Assembly: GCF_016342785.1 (NCBI RefSeq)
Contig: NZ_JAEINH010000007.1
Coordinates: forward strand, 62,001 to 126,000
Direction: 5' to 3'
Origin: Sanguibacter suaedae
Lineage (GTDB): Bacteria > Actinomycetota > Actinomycetes > Actinomycetales > Cellulomonadaceae
Length of the DNA: 64,000 bases
In this document: positions 56,053-64,000 of the stretch, in pieces
How the letters are laid out: each line of letters opens with the position of its first letter
Numbering within the stretch: position 1 is the first letter of the stretch
Position numbers and translations under genes: made by a program
Notes under the pieces: generated by a model
The model's input: only the letters and a program-made list of their open reading frames with translations
Told to the model about the DNA's origin: nothing
The model's database searches: none

Positions 56053-57648
56053 GTGAGCGAGTACCACGTCCCGGCCGGAGACCAGCGCGGCCCGGCCGCA
56101 CCCGACGGAGCGGCCACCCAGCAGTGGCCGGCACCGGTGGCCGGTCAGGCTCCTCCGACGCGCAGGTCCCTCGCGGAGATGACCCCGCCGACGGGTGCGC
56201 CCCTCCCCGGCGGGGGCCCTGTCCCGGGGATGGCCCCGCCCGCACCCGCGGTGCCGCAGGCGCAGATGCAGCAGCAGGCCCCGTGGGGTGGGGTGCGGAA
56301 CGAGCCGGCACCGGCGCCCGTGGTGCGCACGAGCGTCGCGCCGCTGCCCGCCGGGTACCAGGCACCAGCCCCCGCACCCCAGCAGGCTCCCGTGCAGCAG
56401 CAGCCGCTCGTGAAGCAGACCGCCCCTCAGCAGGCTGCGCAACCGGGCCGTGCGCCCGCTCAGGCCGCTCGCCCCGCCGCCGCCTCGCCGACCCGTGTGG
56501 GGATGAGCCGCGGTGCGGAGGATGGGGACATCGAGCTCGACAAGGTCCTTCGGGAGATGGTCGAGGCCGGTGCGTCCGACCTTCACCTCACCGTCGGGTC
56601 GCCGCCCATGATCCGTAAGAACGGGTCCCTCACCGCACTCGACCACGAGCCGGTGTTCCAGGAGAGCCTCCAGCGCACCCTGTACTCGATCCTCACGCAG
56701 AAGCAGCGGGAGAAGCTCGAGGCGAACCTCGAGCTCGACTTCTCCCACGCCGTGCGCGGTCTGGCCCGGTTCCGTGTGAACTTCTTCTTCCAGCGCGAGT
56801 CCCTCGGTGCTGCGTTCCGTGTGATCCCCTACGAGATCAAGCCGCTCGAGGACCTCGGTGTCCCGGCTGTGGTGTCGAACTTCGCGGGCCTGCCGCGTGG
56901 CCTCGTGCTGGTCACCGGCCCCACCGGGTCCGGGAAGTCGACGACCCTCGCGTCGCTCATCGACCTCGCGAACCGCACGCGCTCCGACCACATCATGACC
57001 GTCGAGGACCCCATCGAGTTCCTCCACCGCCACAAGAAGTCGATCATCAACCAGCGTGAGGTCGGTGCGGACACGCACAGCTTCGCCAATGCGCTCAAGC
57101 ACGTGCTGCGCCAGGACCCCGACATCATCCTCGTCGGTGAGATGCGTGACCTCGAGACCATCTCGGTGGCGCTCACCGCCGCCGAGACCGGTCACCTCGT
57201 CTTCGCGACCCTCCACACCCAGGACGCCGCGCAGACCGTGGACCGCATCATCGACGTGTTCCCGCCCGAGCAGCAGGGGCAGGTGCGCACCCAGCTCGCC
57301 GGCGCGCTCCAGGGCGTGGTGTGCCAGACGCTGTGCAAGCGCACCGGCCGCCCGGGGCGCGTCGTGGCGACCGAGGTGCTCATCGCGACGCCGGCCATCC
57401 GGAACCTCGTCCGTGAGGGCAAGACCCACCAGATCTACTCGGCCATGCAGGCCGGGCAGCAGCTGGGCATGCACACCCTCGACCAGCACCTCGCCGACCT
57501 GGTGCGTACCGGGCAGATCGCCTACGAGACCGGTCTCGAGAAGTGCCACCACGTCGAGGACTTCAACAAGCTCACCGGCCGCCAGGCCCGCATGAACCAG
57601 GGTGGTGCGGCGCTGCAGCAGGCCGCCACCAACATCGGAGGCTTCTGA
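56053..57648 (+). CDS. pilT: Type IV pilus retraction ATPase PilT with long N-terminal extension
   Basis: 531 residues. Residues about 1-155 are a Pro/Ala/Gln-rich, low-complexity extension not found in typical PilT (about 350 residues). The PilT core follows: LREMVEAGASDLHLTVGSPPMIR, Walker A GPTGSGKS (289-296), DPDIILVGEMRDLETISVAL (Walker B and PilT-type GEMRD), HLVFATLHTQDAAQTVDRIIDVFP, and the C-terminal AIRNLVREGKTHQI diagnostic for retraction ATPases. It depolymerises pili to give force. GTG 56053 is the first start; internal starts after the extension lack good ribosome sites. Confidence 0.93.
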   Translation: MSEYHVPAGDQRGPAAPDGAATQQWPAPVAGQAPPTRRSLAEMTPPTGAPLPGGGPVPGMAPPAPAVPQAQMQQQAPWGGVRNEPAPAPVVRTSVAPLPAGYQAPAPAPQQAPVQQQPLVKQTAPQQAAQPGRAPAQAARPAAASPTRVGMSRGAEDGDIELDKVLREMVEAGASDLHLTVGSPPMIRKNGSLTALDHEPVFQESLQRTLYSILTQKQREKLEANLELDFSHAVRGLARFRVNFFFQRESLGAAFRVIPYEIKPLEDLGVPAVVSNFAGLPRGLVLVTGPTGSGKSTTLASLIDLANRTRSDHIMTVEDPIEFLHRHKKSIINQREVGADTHSFANALKHVLRQDPDIILVGEMRDLETISVALTAAETGHLVFATLHTQDAAQTVDRIIDVFPPEQQGQVRTQLAGALQGVVCQTLCKRTGRPGRVVATEVLIATPAIRNLVREGKTHQIYSAMQAGQQLGMHTLDQHLADLVRTGQIAYETGLEKCHHVEDFNKLTGRQARMNQGGAALQQAATNIGGF

Positions 57649-57649
57649 G

Positions 57650-58876
57650 ATGGCCGCAGCACGCACGTACGAGTACACGCTCCGGGACCCCAAGGGCAAG
57701 GTCGTCAAGGGCCGCATCGAGGCCGCCAACCAGTCGGCCGTCGCGAGCCGCCTCAAGACCATGGGCGTGGCACCGCTGTCCATCAGCGAGGTCCAGAACA
57801 CCGGGCTCCAGCGGGAGATCACGATCCCCGGCATGGGGTCGACGATCAAGATGAAGGACCTGTCGATCATGTCGCGCCAGCTCGCGACGATGATCACGTC
57901 CGGCCTGAGCCTCTTGCGGTCGTTCTCGATCCTCGCCGAACAGACGGAGAACAAGGCGCTCGCGAAGGTCCTCGGGTCGGTGCGCTCCGACATCGAGACG
58001 GGGTCGTCGCTGTCGGACTCGATGGGCCGGCACCCCGAGGTCTTCCCGCCTCTCATGCTCAACATGATCCGCGCCGGTGAGGTGGGTGGGTTCCTCGACC
58101 AGGTGCTCGTCTCCGTCGCCGAGAATTTCGAGGCCGAGGTGAAGCTCCGCGCGAAGATCAAGTCCGCCATGACGTATCCCGTGGTCGTCCTCATCATCGC
58201 GCTCCTCGCGGTCGCCGGGATGCTCCTGTTCATCGTTCCCGTGTTCGAGGCGATGTTCACGAACCTCGGCGGTGACCTGCCGCTGCCGACCAAGGTCCTC
58301 GTCGTCCTCGCGGACATCCTGAAGTGGACGGCGTTCCCGCTCGTCGCGGTGGGGGTCGGATTCTCTGCGTGGTGGAACAAGCACAAGAACGACGACGCGG
58401 TGCTCGAGCGTGTGGACCCGCTCAAGCTCAAACTTCCAATCTTCGGCAAGCTCTTCCAGAAGGTTGCGATCGCCCGCTTCACGCGGAACTTCGGCACCAT
58501 GCTCCACGCGGGTGTCCCGATCCTCCAGGCGCTGGACATCGTCGGGGACACCAGCGGCAACGTCGTGGTTGCGCACGCGGTCAAGGACGTGCAGCACTCG
58601 GTCCGCAGCGGGCAGTCGCTCACCGCGCCGCTCTCCAAGCATGCGGTCTTCCCCGCGATGGTCACGCAGATGATGGCCGTGGGGGAGGACACCGGTGCCC
58701 TCGACGAGATGCTCGAGAAGGTCGCCGAGTTCTACGACCAGGAGGTCGAGGCCACCACGGAGCAGCTCACGAGCCTCATCGAGCCGCTGATGATCGCGTT
58801 CCTCGGTGGGATCATCGGATCGATGATCGTCGCGCTGTACATGCCGATCTTCAAGATCTTCGACCTGGTCAGCTGA
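57650..58876 (+). CDS. pilC: Type IV pilus inner-membrane platform protein PilC
   Basis: 408 residues with the PilC/GspF layout: two cytoplasmic T2SSF domains (FSIMSRQLATMITSGLSLLRSFSIL and FTRNFGTMLHAGVPILQALDIVGDTSGN) with three membrane segments (around residues 178-200, 220-240 and 380-402). It couples the PilB/PilT motors to the pilin pool. The ATG overlaps the pilT stop region by 1 nt after TGA. The first pilin gene starts 1 nt after its stop. Confidence 0.94.
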   Translation: MAAARTYEYTLRDPKGKVVKGRIEAANQSAVASRLKTMGVAPLSISEVQNTGLQREITIPGMGSTIKMKDLSIMSRQLATMITSGLSLLRSFSILAEQTENKALAKVLGSVRSDIETGSSLSDSMGRHPEVFPPLMLNMIRAGEVGGFLDQVLVSVAENFEAEVKLRAKIKSAMTYPVVVLIIALLAVAGMLLFIVPVFEAMFTNLGGDLPLPTKVLVVLADILKWTAFPLVAVGVGFSAWWNKHKNDDAVLERVDPLKLKLPIFGKLFQKVAIARFTRNFGTMLHAGVPILQALDIVGDTSGNVVVAHAVKDVQHSVRSGQSLTAPLSKHAVFPAMVTQMMAVGEDTGALDEMLEKVAEFYDQEVEATTEQLTSLIEPLMIAFLGGIIGSMIVALYMPIFKIFDLVS

Positions 58877-58877
58877 C

Positions 58878-59303
58878 GTGCCGGGAGTCCCCTACCGCCG
58901 CCGGCGGGGCCGTGACGAGGCGGGCTTCTCACTCGTGGAGCTTCTCGTGGTCGTCCTCATGATCGGGATCCTCTGTGCGATCGCAATTCCCGTGCTCATC
59001 TCGCAGGAGCGCAAGGCGAACGACGCCGCCGCACGGGCCGACGCGCGGGTCCTGGGGCTCGAGGTGACCGCCTGGTTCGCCGACCATGACGTGCCACCCT
59101 CGCTCGGGCAGGGCGCGCCCGACTGGGAGTACGTGATCGGCGGTCGCCGCGTCTCGGCATCGAGCGAAGGCGTGCGGCTCTCCGGGAGCCGCTTCACAGA
59201 CGACGATTGGTGCGTGTGGGTGATACACGACGGGGGAGACGTTGCGGCTTCCGGCGTCGAGTACTCCGCGGCCCACGGTCTGCGCGCCGGCACCTGCGGG
59301 TGA
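58878..59303 (+). CDS. Type IV pilin-like protein (minor or alternative pilin)
   Basis: 141 residues. An Arg-rich leader ends in DEAG (cleavage after G16), then FSLVELLVVVLMIGILCAIAIPVLIS with Glu at +5, the type IVa prepilin signature. The C-terminal half (DDDWCVWVIH ... GVEYSAAHGLRAGTCG) shares its Cys-bounded end with the next pilin (DGWCVAV ... FKYSAAGGLEEGKC), so the two are paralogues. It follows pilC with no gap. Its lower hydrophobic symmetry and position suggest a minor pilin, but either could be the main subunit. Confidence 0.85.
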   Translation: MPGVPYRRRRGRDEAGFSLVELLVVVLMIGILCAIAIPVLISQERKANDAAARADARVLGLEVTAWFADHDVPPSLGQGAPDWEYVIGGRRVSASSEGVRLSGSRFTDDDWCVWVIHDGGDVAASGVEYSAAHGLRAGTCG

Positions 59304-59432
59304 AAAGCGGTCTCGACAGCCTCGTCTTCCTCAAGGTCGACGTGCGGCCGGACGATGAGAGGGGTACACACCGAGGCGCTCACCCGCCCGGTGCTTATCC
59401 CCTCACCTCGACGCACAGAATCGGAGCAGCAC

Positions 59433-59861
59433 ATGCTCGCTCGTATCAACGCCGCCAAGGAGAACGACAAGGGCTTCACGCTCATCGAGCTCCTCGTCGT
59501 GATCATCATCATCGGCATCCTCTCCGCCGTGGCCATCCCGCTGTTCCTCAACCAGCAGAAGAAGGCACAGGACGCAGCGGCCAAGGCTGACGTCTCGACG
59601 CTCGGCAAGGAGGTTGCGACCTACTACGTGGACAACACCGATGCGCCGACTGTCGCTGCAGGCTCCGGTGCCAACGAAGGCAAGTGGCTCCTCAACTCCG
59701 AGTCCGTCGGGAACCAGAGCGAGAACGTCGTTCTCGACTCGACGACCGATGTGTCCACCAAGGACGGCTGGTGTGTCGCGGTGAACAACCCCAAGGGCGA
59801 CAAGTCCGAGGAGGGCTTCAAGTACTCCGCCGCGGGCGGCCTCGAAGAGGGCAAGTGCTGA
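59433..59861 (+). CDS. pilA: Type IV pilin (probable major subunit)
   Basis: 142 residues. Leader MLARINAAKENDKG is cut after G14, then FTLIELLVVIIIIGILSAVAIPLFLNQQKKAQDAA with Glu at +5. A disulfide loop near the C-terminus (C in KDGWCVAV to the final Cys) closes the globular domain. Short leader, high Lys/Ala content and a following hairpin fit an abundant major pilin. ATG 59433; a longer open frame to 59355 would add an unusual 26-residue head. Confidence 0.88.
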   Translation: MLARINAAKENDKGFTLIELLVVIIIIGILSAVAIPLFLNQQKKAQDAAAKADVSTLGKEVATYYVDNTDAPTVAAGSGANEGKWLLNSESVGNQSENVVLDSTTDVSTKDGWCVAVNNPKGDKSEEGFKYSAAGGLEEGKC

Positions 59862-59899
59862 CCGAGCTGTAGCCGACCGCACCTGAGGTGCGATCACCG

Positions 59900-59935
59900 G
59901 AGTGGGGCGGGGGGCAGGCGCCCTCCGCCCCACTC
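59900..59935 (+). terminator. Hairpin after the major pilin (terminator or attenuator)
   Basis: GAGTGGGGCGG/CCGCCCCACTC with a 14-nt loop, 38 nt past the pilin stop and 43 nt before the next gene. It would let the pilin mRNA accumulate above that of the minor-pilin genes. Confidence 0.65.
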
Positions 59936-59978
59936 ATGCACTACCCCCATCCAGCACGAGCAGGCGAGAGGGCCGACC

Positions 59979-61556
59979 GTGAGAGCGAAGCTGCGTGACG
60001 TGAGCACCGAACGAGACCGGGGCCTCGGGCTCGTCGAGGTCATCGTCGCGGTGGTCCTCCTCGGGGTGGTGACTTCCGCGGTCCTCGCGATCGTCCTCCA
60101 GGCCCAGGCGACAACGGTGAACAACCGGTCTCGCGTGGCTGCCTCGAATCTCGCCGCCCGCGAGATCGACTACGTCCGCGAACAGTTCATGGCCACCGAC
60201 GCCGGCCCGCTCCAGGTCGCGAACGCCGGCACGGTCGTCAACCCCCACAGCTTCGGTGCCGCCGGCACACCCCTCATCGTCGACGGCCAGTCGTACACGG
60301 TGAAGCGTTCGGTCGCCTGGAACGTCACGGGCACCGGTTCGTCCGCGTGCGAAGGGGGCTCCCTCGTGCAGCACCCCACCCTCAACGTCCGCGTCGAGGT
60401 GACCTGGCCGTCGATGGGACAGACGAAACCGGTCGTCAACACGACGAACCTCGCTCCGCCCAAGGGTGCAGGTCTGCCGACGAACAGGTCCTACATCGCC
60501 GTCAAGGTGCTCGACGCCGATGGGCAGCCCAACCCCGGACGCAGCGTGACGGTCTTCCGTACGTCCGGCGGGGAGTCCCGGATGGGCACCACCGACCAGT
60601 CCGGCTGCGCCGTCGTCCAGGTGAGCCCCAACGCCTCCGGGACGTCCTACAGCATGCGTCTCGGCGACGCCGGGTACGTTGACATCTCCGGCAACAGCGC
60701 TCCGGAACGCCTCATCGGCATGGTGTCGCAGGGACAGCTCAACTCGTCGGTCGACATCAGCTACGACCGCGCAGCGTCGCTCAGGATCACCCTCGTCGGC
60801 GGCGGGGTTCTCGACGCCGACGTCGCAGGCTCGAGCGTGAGCCTCTACCAGTCCGAGTACACGGGCAGCAGCGCCATCACCGCGCACACGGTCTCGGGTG
60901 TCACCACCACGATCTCCGGCCTCTGGCCCACGGAGTACGGCGCCTTCCTCGGCACTACCGCTCCCTCGACCTTCAGCACGGTCGACATCCGTCCCGGCGT
61001 CACCGCGGCCCTCGAGGTCCCCGTGACGCTCGGCACGTTCACCCTCTCTGCAGTTCCCGCCGGCGCGTCGGTCATCGCCGCACCGCAGACCGCGACGAGC
61101 TGTACGGATCCGGGGGCACGGCCGGTCGACCCCGCCGCCGGAGCACTCATGCCTGGCACCTGGGTCTTCTTCGCCCAGTCGGACTCCTTCGGCTGCTCGC
61201 CCGGGCCAGGACCGGTACAGGTCACGGACGGTGACAACGGCGACGTGCCCTGGATGCCCTCCACCCTCACGATCACCGCGGCACCCGAGGGCGGCGGGCC
61301 CATCTGGGCGGTGTCGAACGCCCGGGTGGCCGGCACGTGCACCGTTCCCGAACCTGCCACGGAGGCGTTCCTCGTCGGCGAGGCCCCGACAGGCACCGTC
61401 GCTCTTCCCGCCGGTGATTGGTACGTCTTCACCACGCCCGCAGCAGGAGTCGGCCCAGCACAGGGGCAGCCGTGCGCCAGCACGGGACTCGTCCGGGTCC
61501 TGTACGGAACAGACACCATCTTCGCGTGGACCGGTCCATCAGGAGAGCAACCATGA
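59979..61556 (+). CDS. Large prepilin-like protein (PilV-type minor pilin)
   Basis: 525 residues. Leader ends in DRG, then LGLVEVIVAVVLLGVVTSAVLAIVLQ, a type IV prepilin segment with Glu at +5. Unlike ordinary minor pilins (about 150-200 residues) it has a 450-residue extracellular part. That part begins with beta-rich VLDADGQPNPGRSVTVFRTSGGESRMGTTDQSGCAVV, similar in style to carboxypeptidase-regulatory/Ig-like repeats, and has Cys pairs near the end. It could sit at the pilus tip as an adhesin. GTG 59979; the stop overlaps the next ATG. Confidence 0.78.
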   Translation: MRAKLRDVSTERDRGLGLVEVIVAVVLLGVVTSAVLAIVLQAQATTVNNRSRVAASNLAAREIDYVREQFMATDAGPLQVANAGTVVNPHSFGAAGTPLIVDGQSYTVKRSVAWNVTGTGSSACEGGSLVQHPTLNVRVEVTWPSMGQTKPVVNTTNLAPPKGAGLPTNRSYIAVKVLDADGQPNPGRSVTVFRTSGGESRMGTTDQSGCAVVQVSPNASGTSYSMRLGDAGYVDISGNSAPERLIGMVSQGQLNSSVDISYDRAASLRITLVGGGVLDADVAGSSVSLYQSEYTGSSAITAHTVSGVTTTISGLWPTEYGAFLGTTAPSTFSTVDIRPGVTAALEVPVTLGTFTLSAVPAGASVIAAPQTATSCTDPGARPVDPAAGALMPGTWVFFAQSDSFGCSPGPGPVQVTDGDNGDVPWMPSTLTITAAPEGGGPIWAVSNARVAGTCTVPEPATEAFLVGEAPTGTVALPAGDWYVFTTPAAGVGPAQGQPCASTGLVRVLYGTDTIFAWTGPSGEQP

Positions 61557-62281
61557 TCCGTGCATCGCGCCGCGGGCGCCAGGACGACGGCATGTCCCTC
61601 GTCGAGCTCATGGTGACCATGATGATCACCGGACTCATCGCCGCGATGACCGCGGCGCTCGTCATCGGGGTACAACGCACCAATGCGGAGAACGCCGCCC
61701 GTCAGGACCAGATCGACGGCGCCCGTGTCGCCGTTGAGGGGATGAGCCGCAGCCTGCGGTCGGCAGTCAAACCGAGCCAGGTCGCCAGGGACTGCACGGG
61801 GTGCGCGCAGGAGGCCTTCCTCGCAGGATCCTCGTATGACGTTCAGTTCTACGCAAACATCGACAACCCGGACAACCGGGTCGGCCCCAGCAGGGTGAGT
61901 TACACGATCCCGACCACTGGCGCACGGCGGGGTGAGCTCATCGAGACCATCCAGCGCCCCACGTCGAACGTGCCGACAGCGACCGGTTACGCCTATTGCC
62001 TCCCCACCTCTGCCACGTGCGCCCCCTACATCACCACCCGCGTCATCGCGCGAGACGTCGTCACGACCGGTACACCGGTCTTCACCTTCTTCGACCTGGC
62101 AGGCGACAGAATGGCCACGCCTGCGGCCGGTCTTCCGCCGTCGGCCCTCGCGCAGGTGCGGTCCGTCGAGCTCGTCGTGACCGTCGCCAGCCCTCTCAAC
62201 GATGGCGCACGATCCACCACGTACATCCAGAGAATGATGCTGCCGAACGCCCAGGCAGTGCTGAAGTCAGGAGCAAGCTGA
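61553..62281 (+). CDS. PilW/GspJ-like minor pilin
   Basis: 242 residues. Leader RRGRQDDG, then MSLVELMVTMMITGLIAAMTAALVIGVQ, with Glu at +5. The rest resembles PilW/PulJ proteins (DQIDGARVAVEGMSRSLRSAVKP; paired Cys in CTGC and CLPTSATC). ATG 61553 has AGGAGAG upstream and overlaps the preceding stop. It is one of three co-translated minor-pilin genes, probably an assembly-initiating complex. Confidence 0.8.
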   Translation: MIRASRRGRQDDGMSLVELMVTMMITGLIAAMTAALVIGVQRTNAENAARQDQIDGARVAVEGMSRSLRSAVKPSQVARDCTGCAQEAFLAGSSYDVQFYANIDNPDNRVGPSRVSYTIPTTGARRGELIETIQRPTSNVPTATGYAYCLPTSATCAPYITTRVIARDVVTTGTPVFTFFDLAGDRMATPAAGLPPSALAQVRSVELVVTVASPLNDGARSTTYIQRMMLPNAQAVLKSGAS

Positions 62282-64000
62282 TGCGCCGTGCATTCCGCCG
62301 AGATGACGACAGCGGCATCGCCATGGTTCTCGTCGTCGGATCCATGATGACCCTCATGGTGCTCGTGCTCGGCGGACTCGCGTACGTGATGCAGAGCGAG
62401 CGGTTCGCCAGGTACGACCAGGACTACACCGCCGCGATGTCGGCAGCCCAGGCGGGTGTGGACGACTACATCAGCAGACTGAACCGCAGCGACACCTACC
62501 ACGCCGCCCTTGACTGCTCGAACACCGCCATGCGCAAGCCCATGACCGCGTCCAACTCCTGCGGGTGGAACGCGACGACCAAGGTCGGCTGGGCGCCGGT
62601 GACGAACGGAGCCGACCCCACGACCACGGCCTCCTTCCACTACGAGGTCGACTCGACCCGCGTCAATACCGAAGGCACGATCCTCCTCACGTCCACCGGG
62701 CGCTCCAAGGACGTCTACCGCACCATCGAGGTCGCTGTCGGCAAGGGCGGGTCCACCGACTACGTCTACTACACCGACTTCGAGTCCGCCGACCCCGCCA
62801 ACACCGTGAGCTACCCCAACGGTGCCCCCAACGACTCCTGCGGCAGGAGCGGCAACAGCCTCGCCAAGTACTTCTGGCAGGGGCGGACCAACTGCTCGGA
62901 GATTCAATTCATCTCGAGCGACACACTCGACGGACGAGTCTTCTCCAACGACGCCATCCTCTCCAACGGCGCAACTTTCCAGCAGAGCATCGAATCCGCG
63001 AATCCAGGATGCCAAAGGGTAACGGCATCGAGCTCTTCGTGGAGTCAGTGCTTGCGTTCGGGGAGCAGCGGAGCCAACTTTGGTGGTAAGAAGCCCACGC
63101 ACTCCAGCGCCCTCTACCTCCCTGACAACTCCGCCGCATTCGCGACGCACCCCGGGTGCCATTACTACGGCGCCACCCGGATCGTCTTCAACGCGGCAGG
63201 CACCATGACCGTCTGGAGCAAGGACTCCAACTTCACAGGTGCTGTGCTCTCCGTCCCCGGCCCCGACGGCACCGTACCGAGCTGTGGGAGCGGCTCAGCG
63301 CTCGCATCGAGCTCGGGAGCGCTCGTGAACGTGCCGAACGACATGGTGATCTACGTCGCAGCAGCCCCGTCCAACGTCCAGCGCCGCGAGCTGTTCGGCG
63401 ACGAGATCGGCGGTCCGACCACCAGCCAGCTGCCGCTGGGGAACTTCAGTACCGACGCCCTCACCCCCTCAGCCGGGACCAGCTACGTCGCTGACCTCAA
63501 CATGACCGAGACGACCCGGTATCGCGGAGAAGGGAACCTCTACGTGCAAGGCACCCTCAAGGGCCGGGTGACCGTCGCAGCGGCGCAGTCCATCATCGTC
63601 ACAGGGGACGTCGTCCTCGCGGGGGGAACGAACGGGAGTGACATGCTCGGCCTCGTCGCCACCAACTCCGTCGAGGTCATGCATCCCCGTATGGCCACAC
63701 GCACGTACAACCGGGAATGCCAGGCCACCGACCGTCGAGGAAACTGCACCCGCTGGAGCGCGTACCGGTGGTTCAACACGAACGAGGGCGAGGCCGGTGT
63801 GAACCCCTACGCAGGCGAGGGCACCTGGCCCAAGCGCGTCACCGACCCGAGCACCAGGACCACCAATCCGTCCACCGGGATCCAGATCGCAGGTTCCATC
63901 CAGACCCTCCAGCACAGCTTCTTCGTCCAGCGGTACGACGTGGGCCCGAACAAGGGGACTCTCTTGGTCAGAGGCTCCATCGCCCAACGCTGGCGAGGTG
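62281..64000 (+). CDS. PilX-like membrane/pilus protein, very long, incomplete at the window edge
   Basis: At least 573 residues, open to the right edge. The N-terminus MRRAFRRDDDSGIAMVLVVGSMMTLMVLVLGGLAYVMQSERFARYDQDYTAAMSAAQAGVDDY matches the PilX N-terminal type (no Glu-5 prepilin box). The body is extracellular, Ser/Thr/Asn-rich and beta-like, with several cysteines and a late segment (LYVQGTLKGRVTVAAAQSIIVTGDVVLAGG) typical of surface polymers. Around 62890-63070 codon choice is less G/C-biased than elsewhere. It overlaps the PilW-like stop (ATGA-type). Confidence 0.75.
   Translation, partial: MRRAFRRDDDSGIAMVLVVGSMMTLMVLVLGGLAYVMQSERFARYDQDYTAAMSAAQAGVDDYISRLNRSDTYHAALDCSNTAMRKPMTASNSCGWNATTKVGWAPVTNGADPTTTASFHYEVDSTRVNTEGTILLTSTGRSKDVYRTIEVAVGKGGSTDYVYYTDFESADPANTVSYPNGAPNDSCGRSGNSLAKYFWQGRTNCSEIQFISSDTLDGRVFSNDAILSNGATFQQSIESANPGCQRVTASSSSWSQCLRSGSSGANFGGKKPTHSSALYLPDNSAAFATHPGCHYYGATRIVFNAAGTMTVWSKDSNFTGAVLSVPGPDGTVPSCGSGSALASSSGALVNVPNDMVIYVAAAPSNVQRRELFGDEIGGPTTSQLPLGNFSTDALTPSAGTSYVADLNMTETTRYRGEGNLYVQGTLKGRVTVAAAQSIIVTGDVVLAGGTNGSDMLGLVATNSVEVMHPRMATRTYNRECQATDRRGNCTRWSAYRWFNTNEGEAGVNPYAGEGTWPKRVTDPSTRTTNPSTGIQIAGSIQTLQHSFFVQRYDVGPNKGTLLVRGSIAQRWRG

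Noticed and set aside
56014-58692. An 892-codon minus-strand open frame opposite pilT and pilC
   Set aside because: Antisense to recognised pilus genes; no domain resemblance.
1-64000. CRISPR arrays, insertion sequences, prophage or integron features
   Set aside because: No regularly spaced repeats, transposase or integrase motifs, or attachment-site duplications were seen; the tRNA genes show no flanking direct repeats.

Overview
This window is chromosomal DNA from a high-GC actinobacterium. Gene order and protein types fit the Micrococcales, most likely a Cellulomonadaceae- or Sanguibacter-like organism (inference). The grounds are: very high GC with C/G-ending codons; many GTG and TTG starts; several genes whose -10 box lies about 7 nt before the start codon, as in leaderless actinobacterial mRNAs; a phosphatidylinositol mannoside operon; a CelR-type cellulose-regulon operator; and the actinobacterial order thrS-HIT-pgsA-acyltransferase-pimA ... 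pdxS/pdxT-yebC-ruvCAB-yajC-secDF-apt-relA ... hisS ... aspS ... alaS-ruvX-mltG-aroE. Genes are packed tightly with many ATGA/GTGA stop-start overlaps. No gene-free stretch exceeds 300 bases. I saw no insertion sequence, prophage, CRISPR array or rRNA.

Layout. 1-3 kb: the start of a family 3 glycoside hydrolase behind two operator-like palindromes, and an SNF2-type helicase with a lysine-rich repeat tail. 3.1-5.9 kb: tRNA-Gly, tRNA-Cys and tRNA-Val(GAC) on the minus strand, then pabB-pabC (folate) and tRNA-Val(CAC). 5.9-8 kb: a LysR regulator diverging from a class V aminotransferase. 8-14.2 kb: thrS followed by the PIM lipid operon. 14.2-17.2 kb: PLP synthase (pdxS, pdxT) with a Nudix gene and a convergent membrane protein. 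17.2-27 kb: yebC, the ruvCAB resolvasome, yajC-secD-secF, apt and relA. 27-30.9 kb: a lone AbiEi-like protein, a DUF349 protein and hisS.

31-40.3 kb is a complete-looking Tad (Flp) pilus operon: SAF/CpaB, a CpaE-like ATPase without the P-loop lysine, CpaF, TadB, TadC, a Flp-like prepilin, two TadE-like and one TadG-like pseudopilin-type proteins. It ends in a 969-residue protein that joins membrane segments and a LysM-like domain to a C-terminal winged-helix/BTAD transcription-activator module. 40.4-54.2 kb is mostly housekeeping: aspS (with a His typical of non-discriminating enzymes), an MMPL transporter with two small membrane proteins, rarA, rpsD, alaS, ruvX, mltG and aroE.

54.3 kb to the right edge is a second pilus system, type IVa: pilB, pilT, pilC, two related pilins, and three progressively larger minor-pilin/PilX-like proteins, the last running off the window. 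A sequence matching the FliA/WhiG-type sigma-factor promoter lies before pilB, and a weaker one lies before pilT. This suggests that the retractile pilus is co-regulated with flagellar or zoospore-type motility. The most unusual items are this sigma-factor signature, the LysM-BTAD protein that may couple cell-wall state to transcription in the Tad locus, and the very large putative pilus-tip proteins.
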